64,000 nt of DNA, taken from Isoetes taiwanensis. Taxonomy: Eukaryota; Streptophyta; Lycopodiopsida; Isoetales; Isoetaceae. The notes under the pieces were generated by a model that saw only the letters and a program-made list of their open reading frames with translations, made no database searches and was not told the DNA's origin. Positions 34,627 to 45,589 of this stretch are shown here, one piece after another. The translations under genes were made by a program, and so were the position numbers. The DNA is taken from assembly GCA_021234155.1 (NCBI GenBank), contig JAJEKV010000058.1:693814-757813 (forward strand), read 5' to 3'. Numbering within the stretch: position 1 is the stretch's first letter; every line of letters begins with the position of its first letter.

Positions 34627-35200
34627 ATTATTACTCCACCTTCATTCTTGGACTCGCAGCCATTGCAGATCCCATCCATAAACTCACGGGTAATGAATCC
34701 ACCTGGGCTTGGAATTCCCAGGCGGATGCTGCTTTCCAACAGTTGAAGCTTTTGCTTACTCAGGCCCCGGTTCTTGTTCCTCCTCAATGGGACAAGCCCT
34801 TTCATGTACATGTTGATGTCTCGGCGTTTGCTATTGGAGCTGTTCTTTCTCAAGCATATGATGCGCACACTGACAAACCCAACAGATATGCCAGCAGAAA
34901 ACTCAATCCCGCCAGAAAGAACTACTCTGCCCGCGGGTAGCGAGGCCTTGGGTTTAATTTTCTGTGTCCAACGTTTCCGTCACTATCTCTTAGGCAGTCA
35001 GATCAAGTTCTTTGTTGACCACCAAGCACTCCTTTACTTGATCAACAAATCCACGCCCACGGGCCGAATTGCTCGTTGGGTCCTTCTTCTGCAAGAATTC
35101 GCGCCTTTTGAAATTGTTCATAAGGCAGGAAAATCTCATGTCGTACCGGATTATCTTTCACGCATTCACACAGATGATCCCTCCACGGGAGTTTCAGATG
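34627..35200 (+). pseudogene. RNase H domain of the LTR element
   Basis: The connection region (SFLGKVNYYSTFILGLAAIA) leads into RNase H: PFHVHVDVSAFAIGAVLSQA (first Asp), YASRKLNPARKNYSARG with a stop, then EALGLIFCVQRFRHYLLGSQ, FFVDHQALLYLINKS and the end IVHKAGKSHVVPDYLSRI. It is a single RNase H with no second copy behind it, unlike the dual RNase H described for some Tat elements. Confidence 0.8.
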
Positions 35201-35339
35201 CATTTCCTGACGCTCAACTCTTTCTGGTCACGGCCACGGCCCATTGGTTTCATAACTTTCAGCAATATCTTCTCACTGGTGCTCTTCCTCCCGCCCGACC
35301 GGACGCTCTCCGCACAAGCTTCGTTCCCCGCCACCGGTT

Positions 35340-36518
35340 TCTGGCCAGAGGTCCGTGACTATACCATGGTTGCAGGCCATTTGTACAAACGCAGCAAAGA
35401 CATGGTCCTCCGTCGTTGTGTCCTCCCTCACGAGGTGTCCGATATTGTTCGACAAGCCCACGATGGGCTTGGTGGTGGTCATTTTAGTGGTGACGCCACG
35501 GCACGCAAAATTCTTCTGGCAGGATACTTCTGGCCCACGCTCTTCAAAGATGCCCACGCTTATGCTCGCGCACGCGGTGATGTCCGGCGTGTGGGAAAGC
35601 CCACGGCCCGCGGACGCCGCCCTTTGACGCCGGCCGCCACGCCACATCCCTTCAAATGGGGTATGGATTTTGTAGGCCCATGGATTCCACCCGTAGCGGC
35701 ACACCCGCGTGCGCTATATTCTCGTCATCACGGATTATGCTACCAAATGGGCGGAAGCTTGTGCACTTCCGGACAACACTTCGCCACCAAAGACGGCCAA
35801 GGTTCTTTACACGCACATCATCACGCGTTTTGGTTGTCCCACGGAACTTGTTAGTGATCGTGGCGTGCACTTTGTCAATCATACTATCAAGAGCTGACGG
35901 ATTATCTTCACATCCAAAGACCTAAGAGTACTTTACTATCCTCAAGGCAATGGCTTGGCTGAAAGTACCAACAAAACACTCATCACCGTTCTCAAGAAAA
36001 TTTAGACGCTTTTCACAAGCAGATTAAGGACAAGTTGCCCTCTTGTTCTTTGGGCTTACAACACCAGTTTCAAAATAGCTACTGGCCACACTCGTTTCAA
36101 ACTGGTTTATGGTCAAGAAGCTCTCATGCCCTTTGAATACATTCTTCCCACTCTCCGTTTTCAACTAGCTACATCCCATAATCCTCCTGCTGCACTCAAG
36201 GAACGGGTTTATCAATTGGAACAGTTGGATGAACTTAGGCGCGATGCTTACATTCGTGTTCTTCATGGACAACAGTTGTAGAAATCCTTGCATGACAAAC
36301 GACTTAAGACAAAAACATTCAAAGAAAGAGATTTGGTTCTTCTTTATGATTCACGCTACAAAAATTTTCCGGGCAAATTAAAGTTTAGATGGCTTGGTCC
36401 TTATCAAATTGTTCAAGTGGTACAACCCAAATTTCAAGTTGGTCAATTAGATGGCACTCCATTACCTACATTGGTTAATGGCTTTCGCCAAAAACAATTT
36501 CATACAACCGAAAAGTGA
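35340..36518 (+). pseudogene. Integrase of the LTR element (no chromodomain)
   Basis: The zinc-binding start reads VLPHEVSDIVRQAHDGLGGG and LLAGYFWPTLFKDAHAY. The core has GMDFVGPW (first Asp), VITDYATKWAEACALP, LVSDRGVHFVN (second Asp) and YYPQGNGLAESTNKTL (Glu) at about 35938. The GPY/F tail in the frame 36288-36518 includes DLVLLYDSRYKNFPGKLKFR and WLGPYQIV, the FPGKL signature of the Athila/Tat branch. At least four frameshifts or stops occur. The pol end at 36518 is clear. Confidence 0.85.
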
Positions 36519-36709
36519 AAATCATCCACCGTCACGCCTCCGCATACGCACACAAATGTGATAGTGACTAAAAGGCGACATATTTATATTATAAAGGTGA
36601 AATTTTTACAAAATGAGGGCCGCGCCCATCTATTTCCGCTATGGGCAGAGCCCTATTTACAAAAATGGGCTGAGAGCCCTATCTACTAAATCCTAAGGAG
36701 AAAAACCCT

Positions 36710-36976
36710 CTACTCCGGGTTTGGAGCAGAGGTGATGCGCAGGATGTGGTAGTAGTTCTGCTCTGGATCCCAGCGCAGGTGAATCACCACCTCCATCCCG
36801 TTGGTAAGGGGATCGGGATGCTCAGCCATCCCTGCACACCACCCATCCATGGCAATGCCACGGTTGTGGCACCGCCAGAGGTCCAAGTAGTCCATCTTGC
36901 ATGTTATCCACTCCATGCAGTTAGACGGCATGGTGCACTTGTCGTGAAGTCCAGCAGCAGACATACTGAGCGCCAT
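36710..36976 (-). CDS. Antisense ORF between pol and the extra sense ORF, unknown product
   Basis: On the minus strand a frame from the ATG at 36976 to the stop at 36710 encodes 88 residues (MALSMSAAGLHDKCTMPSNC...). It is rich in Cys, Trp and His: CMEWITCKMDYLDLWRCHNR and MDGWCAGMAEH. I do not recognise a domain. A TATA-like box (CTATAAAAG, minus strand, 37006-37014) lies 30 bp upstream, so antisense transcription is conceivable. The first ATG is then very near the start site, and the second (four codons on) may be used. Antisense ORFs between pol and the 3' LTR are known in the Tat branch, which supports it being real. Confidence 0.5.
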   Translation of the reverse strand: MALSMSAAGLHDKCTMPSNCMEWITCKMDYLDLWRCHNRGIAMDGWCAGMAEHPDPLTNGMEVVIHLRWDPEQNYYHILRITSAPNPE

Positions 36977-37005
36977 CGGGTGTCTCAGCTTCACCCATTG
37001 TTCAT

Positions 37006-37014
37006 CTTTTATAG
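37006..37014 (-). promoter_or_regulatory. TATA-like box for the antisense ORF
   Basis: The plus strand reads CTTTTATAG, which is CTATAAAAG on the minus strand, about 30 bp before the first ATG of the antisense frame. Inferred from sequence and position only. Confidence 0.4.
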
Positions 37015-37514
37015 TCCCACCGACGGGACTCCTGTTGACGTGGTCCAATCAGACAATTTGCCAACGTGCTCGCAATGCAAGGCTCTTTCCAAATGGGAAA
37101 TCTTTTCTCCCGCCGCATATCTAGCCATGGTACCTTCTGACACCTTCGTTTTAATGATAGCCCGCTTCGAGTTACCAGCATTAAATGACATCCCTTCTTT
37201 TCACGCCCGTCGACCATTAATGAGCGTCCTTTCGCCAGCTATCACATCCGATCATTCTCTTACGTCGCATCTCCACCGTTCATTGCTTCTCCCTTTACCG
37301 TTTGGGGACTTAGCCAAATTTTGCCTCTCAATCGCCTCCTTTGCATCTGTCGCCACCTGGCCTCATCAACGGTTGCCGGTTCATTCTCATCATGCCCCTT
37401 CGCCAACACTTGTGCGCCCTAGAACCTTTTCGCCTATCTGCGCTTTCGTCCTCCGCTCTCCGCACTCCGCCTTCTCCAGCAAATTCTTCCTGCTCCTTTC
37501 CGACGCTCTTTGTC

Positions 37515-40133
37515 ATGGCTCCTGCACCCAAATTTTCTACACTTCAAGCTTCTGCTCCACGGGATCCGGCTGCTTTTGAGCCTGTGAGTTTCTCGACTCC
37601 CACCTTTCGCGAGGCCCTTGTTGGTCCGAGTCGAGAAGTGGCGGAACGCCAGGCGCTTTACGAATTTTCACAGTGGGAACTCCCTGCCCCAAATCCGGCA
37701 CAATTGAAGCAGTTTGTTGCTCATATCGTCAACAGCCCAGAAGGATATGCTACTGTGGTCGATGGCACCACCATTTTGCTTACACAGCCCCTAATTTCTG
37801 AGGTATTCCATATTCCTTTGCAACACCTTCTTTATCTTGGGCTGCCTTACAGGACATCGATGTCACTGAGTTCGGCGCTCCTGCTTATCAAGCAAACATG
37901 CATCGTCTCACCAACATTGCAAAGAGCCACGACACTTTTGTTAAGTTTCTGTGGCGCAAATTGCTTGGGTATTCTATCAAGAACACCCATATCAATAAGC
38001 CGTTCTATAATGTTGTGATCACAGCCATCCGCTCCAATCACCATATTGATTGGCCACAGATGTTGTTCTACTGCCTCCTTCAGGAAGTGGATCGCATTAG
38101 GGCTGCCCCCTCTTCTGTCTTTGAAGCCTCCGTGGGTGCCATCTTCAAGCCATCATCTGCAAATACCTTCCTACTCCTGGGTCCCCGACCACATCTCGTA
38201 CCACAACTCATCAATCCTTTCATTCCCTACCTCACAATCAACAGGCAGGAACTTCACGCCACTCTTCACCTGGTCATCTTCAACACAACAACACGCATGT
38301 CACCGTCTCCTCTTCCTCCACTGAAACCAGGCCTTCCACTTCCCGTCATGTCTCTCAAACATCTCAGACAAGGCCGCAACAGGGACCTGCACCTCCACAT
38401 CCTCGCCAACTTCTATATCAATATCAGCAGGATGTTCAAGCTGTTGCTCTCAAGTTGCAAGAAACCCAGGAACTTCTTATGAATGGGGTTCAAGCGTCTC
38501 TGGAGGCCTCGGACGCGGTCCACAGAGACCTTCAAGCTGCTACCACGCAAGTTCACACTCTGGAGGAGACACTTCAAGAAAAGCATGAGGCTCTCTTAAC
38601 GGCCCGTGAAGATCTCAAACTTGCCCAAGATCAGAACAGCCTGCTTACTGATCAACAGGCTCAGTTGCAAACCTCCATTCAGGAATTGCTGGAAAACGTC
38701 AAAGCCAAGGATACCCTCTTGTGCGATAAGGAGAAAGACCTCGGGAAACTCAATACCTTGTATACTGAGTTACCGCCAACAAGTTCAAGACCTCACAGAG
38801 CGTGATACTCGAATCACCTCTTTAGAAGCTCAGCTGTCCACGCTGACCTCTCAGCTCACACCTCTCCAAGATCAGCTTACGGAGGCTCAAAAACAGAAAA
38901 TTGTTGATGACGCCGAGATTGCCACGCTGCGCCTCAACACTCCTGGGCAATCCTCTTCACATGGCACGCTATCTCATAAACGGGTTCAGGATCAGTCCCG
39001 CCTTCTTTTAGAAAAGGAAAACCGGATCCGTGACCTCGAACACCAGCTACAGCAAGCTGTTCAGTCTGCTGATGAGGCTCAAACCAAACGAGAAGGCTAC
39101 ATTACCATTGCCAGCAACATGTCCGTCGACTTCCCTATTCCTTCCATATATTTTGATTATGTGGTTGCCCGCCGCCACCTCTTTCTTCTGAAGTGGTATG
39201 CGGCAGACAGTCCAGTTGATATCCACCTGCGCACTGAGGATTTTCTTCGGATCTGGCCAGACCTCTCCATTGAAGACAAAGGTTTACTCTGCGCCCTTTT
39301 AGTCTTCGACCTCATTCACTGTGAAGATCCGGATTTGATCACATTCAGAGTTGTTCAGCCGACGGCGTACATTTTCCATGACTTCTATCTCGCTGATACA
39401 CAGGACAAATTTCATGATGGGCCACATCAGAACTTTCAGGGTGACTCACAGGTTCAATGGTTGCTCTTAGACAACAACCCCTATCTGTCAGATCATGATC
39501 GAACTCACGCTCTTCATCAGGAGTACATGCCCGAGCTTGCTCATCATTTACCTCTATGGCAAGCTGAAATGCTGGAACAATTGGGAGGATGGTGCAACCC
39601 TGGACAACATTTCAAATTGGATTTATATTGCCAATGAGCGTGGTTGGCAAAAGCCCGCTGATGCTATTCATGGCCTTGATACCTTCTTGCAGAATGCGGC
39701 CACCTCACCGGACCCTTCAGTTCACCGTCAAGCTGGTTTCTGTGCTGCTCTGAAGTGCATCCTGGTCAGCTCCTTAAATCGGCAGCGTCCTATTTTTTAC
39801 TGCAACCCAAATGCCAGCGTCAGTGCCTTCGGTCTTCAGACCTGTCTTCTCATGGAGTGCCAGTTTGTTCCTTCGGAAGCACATGCTGCCCTGGAAGACA
39901 TGGTGCGCTCTCACTTCCTCATTGATGCAGATCCTGCCCTTGGGCTCAACACTCCTGATGCTCTTCAAATACGCCAGGATCTCATTGGCCATTACCATAA
40001 TGGAGCCCGTCCTCATTCCCGTGAGGATCATTTTCAAACTGCTGGATTCCCGCCATCGGAATCACTTCCTCCATTTCTTCACTCTGAGTGTCGTTTGGTG
40101 GGGAGGTTAGTCCCAGTGCCTCCCGACATGTGA
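37515..40133 (+). pseudogene. Long extra sense ORF downstream of pol, with coiled coil
   Basis: An ATG at 37515 opens MAPAPKFSTLQASAPRDPAA; the reading then continues through four frames. An N-terminal globular part includes LISEVFHIP, MHRLTNIAKSHDTFVKFLWR and NKPFYNVVITAIRSNHHIDW. A coiled coil (about 38450-39120) has TTQVHTLEETLQEKHEALLT, RDTRITSLEAQLSTLTSQLT and RIRDLEHQLQQAVQSADEAQ. A C-terminal part has FDYVVARRHLFLLKWYAADS and WIYIANERGWQKPADAIHGL, ending at 40133 just inside the 3' LTR. I cannot assign a function. The N-terminal part resembles the putative plant transposon protein domain seen in Athila-type extra ORFs; that is recollection, not a search result. About 870 codons in all, far larger than a typical extra ORF. 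Confidence 0.6.
40097..40106 (+). promoter_or_regulatory. Polypurine tract
   Basis: GGTGGGGAGG lies immediately before the 3' LTR, the site where plus-strand DNA synthesis is primed. It overlaps the end of the long extra ORF. Confidence 0.6.
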
Positions 40134-40698
40134 CTATTTATGCATACAACGGACCAAGTCAAGTCCAAGGATCCACAAATGTGCACGGGTCACGCCAAAA
40201 GCCACGCGCTAAGACTAAGCGCAATTCACGCGATCAAAGGGCGCTACTGCCGCCAAGAGGCGGCGCCGTACAAGTGACCCGTCCACCGCCTCGCGGCGTC
40301 AAGTGATTCCGTGCACTTCAAGAGGCACCGCCAAAGATTCCTGCAAATCGGCCTCCTTCCGTGAGTCGGCACCGAGATCAGTCAGAGTGTCTATATTGGG
40401 CCAAAGGCCATTGTACTATATATATGAGTAGAGCTAGCACATGAGTTTTAGATGAGTTTTGAGTCTTGTCTCACATTGGTTTTCTCTCAATTGCGAGAGC
40501 TCATGTATCTTCATTGACATCAAGGAAGTTATTCTCATTATTGTGATCTCATTGTTCTCTTTTTTGTCCCGTTCTCTTTTCCTTGTTCTTTTTCTTTGCA
40601 AATCCCGCGGACATAGTCCCCCTGATTCTCCCCGTTAGATCCAAGGATCCTCATCGAGGGTCTGTCTTGCGTGAGTTCCCAAACCCAGACCCCAAACA
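40107..40698 (+). repeat. 3' LTR
   Basis: This copy of 25277-25864 starts TTAGTCCCAG and ends CCCCAAACA. The TATA-like TACTATATATATGAG recurs at about 40414. It is followed by the putative target duplication and by LINE-B ORF1 sequence. Confidence 0.85.
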
Positions 40699-40703
40699 CT
40701 CAG

Positions 40704-42412
40704 ATCTCAGAAGGAAGGAACAAGTTGATCAATTTCAAGTTGATCAAGTTCAGCACCAAATTCAGGATTCAGGAAACAAAGGCATCAACTTGAGCAGAAT
40801 GTTAGGCAGATGATGGTTAAATATAATTCTGGAAACATCAATGGCAGTTATAAAAGGATCCAAAAGAAAAAGAAATTGGCTCAAGAAAAAATGGCAACAC
40901 ACTTAGAACAATCTCAAGCTCATAGCCATCTCTCTGCATTATCTGGGTACTCATCATTGGTTCATCCTACTGTTAAAATAAATGTATTGAACAAAGGTAG
41001 TATGGATTCCATCAACAAAAATTGTGCTCCAATTGAGAAATTCAAGCTCAAAGGTCCAATTCAGGTTGCCACAGTAATTCAAGACAGAGCTTCATCAAAG
41101 GGAAAGGCCAAAGTGACTTACAACACTTCTGACCTGCATAGCACCTTGAATTCCATTCTGGAATCAAGCAAAAACAACCTTATGGAAAACTTGTCACATA
41201 AACAGCATAACAAAGGGATTGTTATTCACTCAAATGCTGGTACATATCCAAATGACAGTAGCAAGCAATATGGAAAACCAGTCTCCAATGACAAAAATTG
41301 CAAATAAAAAGTAATATGCATGCAAACCAAATGGAAATGAGGTTCCATTAATTATAGATGTGGAAAGTACTGAGCAGAACAAAGTAAATGAGCATCCAGG
41401 CTCATATCTAAACGATGGAAAAAATATTATGCACAACAGGGATTCTGAGCAACCTAGCTCCAAACTAGGTTTGCCCCTATAATTCCAAGCATTCCCAGGT
41501 CAAGATTTATATCCACCAGTTCTCCAGGATATTTCTGGCAACTCTTCCAAAGATATTTCTCCAAAGGTTTTCTGTTCAAATAGTTTTAACATTCTAACTG
41601 ATTTATCTGAGGATTTTTGTGCAGACACTTTGGAGCCAATTACCTTTGTTCCTTCATCTCTTGATCCTCCCTCCTCAAGCCTTCATGAGCCTGATCTCAT
41701 TGACCTTTCCCCAAACATTATTCCTCTGACATTTCATACAGATAATCTTGGTGGAATCTCCCCAATCATTGCAGACCAGATAACAGAACTGCAGCAGGAT
41801 TTGAACTTAAACAATTTGGTCATTAAAGACTCTCAAGAAAGCACTCAGGAAAGTGGTGAAGGATCACAGAACAGTATGGAGACTGATATTTTAGATAGTG
41901 CTAAAGGAGACTGCACAGAGATGGGAACAGAGATCAACAATGGACAAGCCAACAAATATGGCACCAATGCAGAACTGGCCAGCAAGACAATTGATAATCC
42001 AAACATGCTCCTGAATGTTCAAAATCCGCTAGTTCAACCAATGAATGCATGTTCTAAGGATTTGGAGCAACTCACTCCCAAGCAAGTCCAAGAAACTCAT
42101 AACCCAGATAATTTGATTTCTAATTCCTTATTAATTCATGATTGCTGTAACTCTAAATTCTGGGAATGTCCACACACCCCAGCTGAACTTGAAAATGATA
42201 AAGAAAATTCTGACCCTATTGATCTTGTTGTAGCCAACTGGGATGATGATTCCTTTCTGAAAAAGCCTTCTGATCTAAAGTCTGACAATTCAAATTCATC
42301 TCTGCCTGTGAAGCAAATAAAAGGGAAAAAGACAAGATTTAAGAAAAGACATACCTTAGCTGAAACTCCTCAGCCCAATACTAGACAGAAGAAAAAATTG
42401 AGAAATCATTGA
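40704..42412 (+). pseudogene. LINE-B ORF1, C-terminal part
   Basis: After the LTR the ORF1 frame continues as RRKEQVDQFQVDQVQHQIQD and closes at 40813; further frames (40810-41307, 41630-42412) carry it on. The protein is hydrophilic, rich in Ser, Asn, Lys and Gln, with no domain I recognise. The last part (ENDKENSDPIDLVVANWDDD) ends in a basic stretch (KGKKTRFKKRHTLAE) that could be a nuclear localisation or nucleic-acid-binding tail. ORF2 begins 34 bp after its stop. Confidence 0.55.
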
Positions 42413-42446
42413 GCCTGGCTGATCCTTTATTCTGTGTTTTAAACTT

Positions 42447-43436
42447 ATGAAGATTTTATCTTGGAACCTAAGGGGTATAAAAGGCCCTCTTAAAAGAAGA
42501 CGAGCTATTGCTCAAATTAGGCAATTCAATGCTGATATTATCATGCTCCAGGAATTGAGGTTACCTCAATTTGAATGTTCTAACTTGGCAGACTGGATCT
42601 CTCCTGGTAGTAATTCCATTTGGATTGAAGCCACATGTATTTCAGGAGGCCTTTGTATTATCTGGAAAAAGCTAAATCACACTTCCATATTCAATAGCCC
42701 TTGCAAAACTTGGCAGGCTGTTACTTTTTCCTCAGCTGAGAACAACTTTGGTATAATAAATATTTATGCTTCCACAGACTCAAGAGATAGAGAATCTCTC
42801 TGGTTGAATATAGACACTTGGTTGTCAAATCATAATAATTCAACAATATTGGGGGGAGACTTTAATAATACTCCATCCTGGGATCTCAAGGTGGGTAAAC
42901 AACTCAACTTACCTTGTAATGAGAAGATCTCCTGGAATAATCTCATTGATAATCATCTCTTACATCATATTCCATCTTCAACTGCTAAATACACTTGGAG
43001 CAACAAGCAAGAGGGCAGTAAAAGAGTGTTCTGTGCCTTGGACAGATTTTACATCACAAATTTGACCAATGGCTTTTGGGACAATTGTCTGGTTACCAGT
43101 GATGAGTGCACCTCGATTTCAGACCATCAACCCCAATTCTTAACCATCAAACATGAAATCTCGATCACCAGACAAGGCAATATACCATTCAAATTCAATT
43201 GCTCTCTTTTGAAATCCGAGGCCTTATGTGCTGAATTCAAGTCTTTCTATTCTAATCTACCAAGAGTTAGCCTGAACAACTCTACATCCTTGAGGGAATT
43301 TTATGTTAATATCAAAGCAGCAAAAGGATGGATTAAAAATTGGGGAAAATTTATCATCTTCAGAAAAGTGTTGAGAAGAATAAATATCTTCATGAAATTA
43401 AGAGGGTTAGGTTGCAGCTTCAAGATGATCCTCTAA
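42447..43436 (+). pseudogene. LINE-B ORF2, APE endonuclease domain
   Basis: The ATG at 42447 opens MKILSWNLRGIKGPLKRRRA, the standard start of plant L1 ORF2. The active-site blocks follow in order: DIIMLQELRLP, GGLCIIWKKL, ILGGDFNNTP, KRVFCALDRFYIT and CTSISDHQPQFL. The endonuclease is complete to about residue 235 and looks intact. The frame then drifts: the linker to the reverse transcriptase continues in another frame at 43340-43591. Confidence 0.85.
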
Positions 43437-43599
43437 ATATTAATTTGCATTTATTAGAAGGTAATCTGGAAAATTCTATCAAATTAATAGAGGAACATGA
43501 GGCCAAAGGTGCTGCTATCTCTTGTAAGTTGAAATATCATGCCAATTTAGATAAGGAAAATTCCAAATTGACTGGAGACCTATTTCATTGACTAAATAA

Positions 43600-44128
43600 C
43601 ACTTCTTATAAGGTATGAGCAAAAATCATTGCCAATAGAGTCAAGGGCCATTTACAGAATGTTATAAGTCCTTCTCAATCTGCTTTTCTCCCAAATAGAT
43701 TTATTTTGGACAATTACATTGCTGCTGTTGAGGGGCTTCACTGGAATAGGCATACCAAACAAAATTGTATTCTTTTGAAATTAGATTTTTCAAAAGCCTT
43801 TGATACAGTTCATTGGAATTTTATTAACTTTGCTCTGAATTATCTTGGCTTCTCAGAAAAATTCATTCATTTGATTCATGGTTTGAACTCTAGATCTCAA
43901 TCTGCTGTATTGATCAATGGCTCTCCAGGCTCTTTCTTTCCTCTGGCAAGAGGGGTTAGACAAGGTTGTCCCCTTGCCCCCTATATCTTTATTGCTGTCA
44001 CTGAGATTCTCACTCGAGTGATCAACCACCAGCAGAGTCTTGGTAACATTAAGGGTTTGCTTTTGCCAGACAATACTTCAAATATGAATATTCTGCAATA
44101 TGCAGATGATTCCTTCAGCTTTCTCTAA
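43600..44128 (+). pseudogene. LINE-B ORF2, reverse transcriptase with internal deletion
   Basis: After LTGDLFH and stops at 43591-43618, the sequence jumps to AKIIANRVKGHLQNVISPSQ and FLPNRFILDNY, so the N-terminal reverse transcriptase motifs between them (roughly 150-200 residues in relatives) are missing. The rest is good: LLKLDFSKAFDTVHWNFINF, GVRQGCPLAPYIFIAVTEIL and ILQYADDSFSFL (catalytic YADD). A stop follows the YADD box at 44128. Confidence 0.8.
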
Positions 44129-45589
44129 AATGATGTCTCCAATATTAGTTCCTATCTTGAGATTATCAAGGCTTTTAGTGCAGCATCTGGCATTGCACTC
44201 AATCTCAATAAATGCAGCATTATTGGAGAGATAGACCAACCTTCTATTTGTGGAATTTCTTGCATAAACTCCTCTCAAGCTTCTAAACTATTGGGGTTAC
44301 CTTTGTCCTTGGACAGCAATATCAAGGGATTGTGGAATCCAATCATTTCCAATATCAAAAAGAAATTGAATTATTATGGAAACTGTCTTTCCATGGCAGG
44401 TAGAAGCATAATTGCCAATAATGTTATTGCAAGTTCTCACATTTATTTTTCGTCTGCCTTGCTTGTTCCAAAATCCATCTATTTACAGCTTGAGAAAATT
44501 GTTAGAAACTTTATTTGGGGCAAAAATCATCTCATCAACTGGAATTATCTTACAAAGCCAAAATCCAAAGGTGGCATTGGTTGTAAAAATCTCTTCCTTC
44601 GTGGTTCAAATTTTAGTTGGCAAGTATATCCGAAAACTCTTTTTCGTAAAAAACAACCCAGCTGCTATTTTTATTAGATATTGGTTGGAAAAGTGCAAAT
44701 TTAGAGGCCATCCAACTATTGATCATAGCCTGCTCCTGACATCTCTCCTATAATGAGAAATATGATCATTGCTTGGAATAAAATTTCGGGTTGTTATGAA
44801 CACCAAAGAGCCAATAACTTTAGCTCTCATACTTCAATCTTCTGGAATCCTATTTTGTCAAACTCCAGAAGTACTCCCCTCGCCTTCAAGCATCCTAGGA
44901 AAAATGTTGGTATTACTTCCATTGGGGATCTTCAAATGGATAATAGATGGATCACTTGGACAGCTTTGAAGAGGAAGTTAAATGGCACACTTTCAGATAA
45001 AAAGCTTTATAATCACATAAAAGCTGCTTTGTCTAATTTTGTTCTTGGAACAAACTCACTGCCTATGGATTGGATTTATAAGGGTAAGCCTAAGTACAAG
45101 GTCTCCACAGTGTACAGTCTCTTAGCTAATAATGATAAACCATCCAAAGCTAAATACTACTGGAATATCAATGATTAGCAAGATTCTGAACTTTGTAAGA
45201 ATATTTGGCTCTCCTTATGCACCCCTAAAATTTCCTTCTTTATCTGGTTACTGGCTAATAGGAGCTTGCCTAATCTGGAATCTGCTGCTAAGCTTTATAA
45301 TCCTAGCAGGCTTAAAAATGGACTGTCCCTTATTTCCTCAACCTGTGCTCTATGTCATGAATCTGCTGAGTCTATGATACATATTTTCCACTGCAGGAAG
45401 TTAAATGGTCTATGGAATTGGTGTGAAGATAACTTCAATGTCAAAAAAGCAAATTCTTTTATTGATTATTTTCTGACCAATGATGTATTCTATAACACTA
45501 TTCTTCACATTATTTTATGGAATATTTGGAAACACGGGAACAGATGCTTATATGGGAACCATCAGACTTCTATTTTCTGGATTAAATAA
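44129..45589 (+). pseudogene. LINE-B ORF2, thumb to zinc-binding reverse transcriptase tail
   Basis: Frames at 44291-44677, 44753-45178 and 45266-45589 cover the C-terminal half. KLLGLPLSLD and LSMAGRSIIANNVIASSHIY are typical of plant L1 enzymes after the palm. SLISSTCALCHESAESMIHI followed by FHCRKL is the zf-RVT zinc-binding motif (C-x2-C...H-x3-C type). It is broken by frameshifts at about 44130, 44680 and 45178. Confidence 0.75.

Larger units (their letters stand above)
25277..40698 (+). mobile_element. Athila/Tat-like Ty3/gypsy LTR retrotransposon with extra ORFs
   Basis: Two LTRs (25277-25864 and 40107-40698) bound a primer-binding site complementary to tRNA-Asp (TGGCGCCGATGCCGGG at 25866), gag, protease, reverse transcriptase, RNase H, integrase without chromodomain, an antisense ORF, a long sense extra ORF and a polypurine tract (GGTGGGGAGG, 40097-40106). 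A tRNA-Asp primer and ORFs between pol and the 3' LTR are features of the Athila/Tat branch. Flanks TCCGA and TCAGA look like a decayed 5-bp duplication. Gag is interrupted by a CACTA-like insertion and pol by frameshifts. Confidence 0.88.
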
